The translations under genes were made by a program, and so were the position numbers. From Zopfochytrium polystomum (Eukaryota > Chytridiomycota > Chytridiomycetes > Chytridiales > Chytridiaceae), in assembly GCA_025765615.1 (NCBI GenBank), contig JAIVFJ010000235.1, positions 1-64,000 on the forward strand: 64,000 nt of DNA. The letters are read 5' to 3'. Below the pieces are notes generated by a model, which was given only the letters and a program-made list of their open reading frames with translations, had not been told where the DNA came from and did not search any database. Every line of letters begins with the position of its first letter. Position 1 is the stretch's first letter. Shown here one piece after another: positions 55,183 to 64,000 of the stretch.

Positions 55183-55325
55183 CCACTTCTTGAAGTCCGC
55201 GAGTCCTGGCGTCGACACCGTCGATGACGAATGTCCCGCCCGTCGGTTCGATGATGCGGAGCAGGGCGAAAGTCACGTTCACTGAGACGTGCGGCGAGAA
55301 TGGAAGCAAGCGGATAAAAGTAAAT
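55183..55325 (-). pseudogene. fragment of ABC-transporter NBD2
   Basis: Minus strand reads VNVTFALLRIIEPTGG then TFVIDGVDARTRGLQEV, matching STLTLALLRIIEPAGG and RLIIDGVDIRTLGLHDL of the intact transporter just upstream. The preceding non-coding bases (CTTGCTTCCATTCTCGCCGC ... CTCAG) resemble the intron that precedes that exon. It is therefore a genomic partial duplication, not a processed copy. It stops before the rest of the domain. Confidence 0.75.
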
Positions 55326-55498
55326 TCGGAATGGTGCCCCTTTGTGCTAGCGATGAATTCGTTGATAAAGAAGCTTCTGCAAGCAGCATCTATTAGATTA
55401 CCGTTATCTAAACGTGAGTAGAAACTACCAACATTCTGACCTCCTTCTTCCTTTTAAACAACAAATAAATCCCGAGGCTATCATTTCCATCTTCGTCA

Positions 55499-61815
<6,317 letters not shown>

Positions 61816-64000
61816 TATTGTTGTTGTTGTTGTTGTTTTGCTGTTTACGATCTGTCAGCTTTTATATTTTTTCTTTTTTTCTTTATCCTTTCCGCGGACG
61901 GACAAAAAAAAATAAAGGAGAAAAAAACTTTCGCAGGGTAAAACGCACGAGTGTTCCGTAAACAACAATAAATTATTATCGACGGGGCGAAGCCACCGCC
62001 CCCCATCATCTCCCTCCCACCCGGAATTGAGATTGAACATCGGAATGCATCCATCATGGCAGCACTCGAATGTCCCACGCGGCAAACCGTCATCGCTCGA
62101 TCCCAAAGAAACGAATCGCGGAATGCCTGCCTGCCTGCCCACACGCGAATGTTGTCCACGCGTCACCCCCAATCATCCATCACAGGGAGACCTCTCACCC
62201 CAGTGTTTAGTTAATTGGAGTGTTTTGTCGTTCGTCGCGCACGCTTGGGAAGAGATACAGTATTCGCTTATTGTCGCCGTGAAAAAAAAAAAATCAAACT
62301 GGAGCAGCTCTGGCAAATCTGTTCTAGGAACGCAGTTGTAGCCTCGGTCTCCGACGCGGGAGGCAGAAGCTTCGCCGACGGACACTCCCTTCTGCTCCCA
62401 CTACAAATCCTGTGTCGTCGGCTGCCACCCAATCTCGGCAGTATCCTCTATCGGCACTGCCCCACCCCTCGTCCGCGCGTATGGGCCTTCTGCCGTAACT
62501 TGTCCCGCACAGCGCAGTCGCGGGCGACGGCTGGGTGTCACCGTCGCCTGCGGGGTCGAAGGACATATCACGCAACCGCCTCCGACATTGTCACGCTATC
62601 ATTCCGCGGCCAAGTTGGCCACGTCTGGGTTCCCGTGCCGCTTTTGGATGCTGTTCGGAAAGCCGGCCAAGCCGGCCCGAGACCACGCAGTGCTGTCCCC
62701 CAACGGGCCTCTTTGGGGTTCAAGGGAGACATTTCGCCGCCTCTTCCGACTTTGTCCGGTATCATCCCCAAGCCCCAAGAGGCCCCCGGACGGTCTCCCT
62801 GAGGGTCCACGGCCACGGCTTGCCGGATCGCCTGAACCGGGGAGGGCACTCAGGCTGCACTGCAGGACTGTGTTGAAGGTAACAAATGGAGTTGAGTGCT
62901 GACGACGCTGCAACACGTCTGGAATTGGCTGTATCTATCGTTGTGGCGACTTTGTGTGTGTTTTCTCAAGCGTATCAGATCGGATTACAGCCTTCTCTCG
63001 CATTGAGGGCATCATCTCGCGAGCACCACCACCTTCGGCCAATGGGACATCGCGGCCATGGTTTTCTACGGGGATCCTGCGCCCAAAGGGTCTCCGAGCT
63101 AACTGGCGTTTGGTGCTGGTCGCAAACTCGGCCTCCTTTGGTTCTTGGTCAAGCCCCTTTGGTTCTCAGGCCAAGCCGCAGCTGTACCTTGTTTCCATTC
63201 GCAGACACTTTCAGAAGGAGCGGCCCGTTATGCGTTTTCACGAGTTGCAGCGGCCGTCCAGGGTTTCTGCCCGTTCGAGTCTGCTGAAACGCTTAAATTG
63301 TTGGATTACGCTTCGTCGCTCCCCCGTTTGGCTAGTTCTTTCAGGGTGTGGCAGTGTTGCCTCCATCACTGCTACCTCTTTGGCTTCGGTGTCCTTCCTT
63401 CTCGGCCATCTCCACCTTGAGGCGCCCTTTTCAAAGACTAAGGCCAGCACCCTGGGCCTCCTTTGTGTTCTGTTTCTATTCTCCGCGTCGGCTTTTTCAC
63501 CGGATGTCAGGCTGTTCACTGTCTTGCTTTTTCCCCATTTCCCGATTCTTTTTCCCCCACTGGGTTTTTTGCCTCGTTCTGTCACTTTGCTCGGCCGCCT
63601 CCGCCGCCGCGTTGCTATCGTTGGCTGCCAGCTAGTTGCCCCTCCTCCTTCGTCTTCGCTCCGTCGCGCGCTGCGTCCGAGCGAAAGATAAATTGCCTGT
63701 TTTTGTTTCGTTTTTGACGAAAGGCTCGACCGAGCACAACAGAGTTTTTTGTATAGCACCCTGGCCTCGATCGAGGCTGCAACTGCGTTACTCGCTTTGC
63801 TGGAACACACACAGTTCCGTGGCCAGTCTGCAAAAGAGGGATCTGAAACCAAAATCAAGTGATCCGGGCACATAGAGACGTTCCGCCAGGTCGTAGAAAG
63901 TAGTCTCGAAAATCTGCAAAGAAAGTCGGAGAGTTCCTTTGGTTTGCTCGAATCTGAGAATTCTTCGTGAACAGCTAATCTCTTTGCAGGAGCCATGAAC
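61816..64000. other. no convincing gene
   Basis: Upstream of the ABCC start there are A-rich tracts (61900-61930, 62280-62295). Several open frames of 90-250 codons exist on both strands (for example minus 63996-63238 and plus 62954-63691), but they are Ser/Arg/Pro-rich without recognisable motifs and overlap one another. The minus-strand frame entering at the window edge (MAPAKRLAVHEEFSD) could be an exon of a gene continuing outside. I see no RNA gene. Confidence 0.45.

Noticed and set aside
63238..63996. 252-codon minus-strand gene entering at the right edge
   Set aside because: Only the first 70 codons look remotely protein-like; the rest is Arg/Lys/Ser-rich and unrecognised, so it is mentioned only as a possible exon.

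Overview
The window looks like nuclear DNA from an early-diverging fungus, most likely a chytrid-type zoosporic fungus. The evidence is GC-rich genes with many short GT-AG introns (about 50-80 nt where I could define them), a fungal DHA1 drug:H+ antiporter with the PENPKNW signature, an alpha-arrestin, a sphingosine-1-phosphate lyase, an RRS1/MSR1-type arginyl-tRNA synthetase, an ABCC (MRP) transporter, and an expanded family of ankyrin-like proteins with a xVLxWW repeat. The taxonomic call is inference. I recognise no rRNA, tRNA, telomere or CRISPR array.

Layout. 0.1-3.7 kb: tandem duplication carrying two WSC-like single-pass membrane proteins, the second a multi-frameshift wreck. 4.3-6.1 kb: intact ankyrin-like gene. 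6.2-12.5 kb: two paralogous MFS transporters, one frameshifted, flanking a glutathione peroxidase and an SRPBCC-like gene. 12.7-18.3 kb: complete Ty3/gypsy retrotransposon with identical LTRs and a 5-bp target duplication, inserted about 190 bp upstream of the second MFS gene. 18.8-25.3 kb: an unrecognised (possibly beta-propeller) gene, an aldo-keto reductase and a cytochrome P450, all on the minus strand. 26.1-47.8 kb: five copies of a group A FAD monooxygenase on the plus strand, three of them followed by an ankyrin-like gene or its remains. Among them lie a sphingosine-1-phosphate lyase, a disrupted HMG-box-like gene and a mitochondrial-carrier-like gene. 48.3-54.97 kb: alpha-arrestin, a frameshifted arginyl-tRNA synthetase and a sixth, damaged FAD copy. 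55.5-61.8 kb: ABCC transporter with a truncated duplicate of its second nucleotide-binding domain just downstream. 61.8-64 kb: nothing convincing.

The main theme is gene-family birth and death. The repeated FAD-monooxygenase plus ankyrin-like pair is the most interesting structure, together with the loss of the canonical GD-motif aspartate in five of the six FAD copies. A caution: several genes (P450, the 18.8-20.6 kb gene, FAD copy A) are broken only by single-base differences in or beside short homopolymers, which may be assembly errors. Larger or non-homopolymer lesions (MFS copy 1, FAD copies C and F, ankyrin copy 3) look like real decay.
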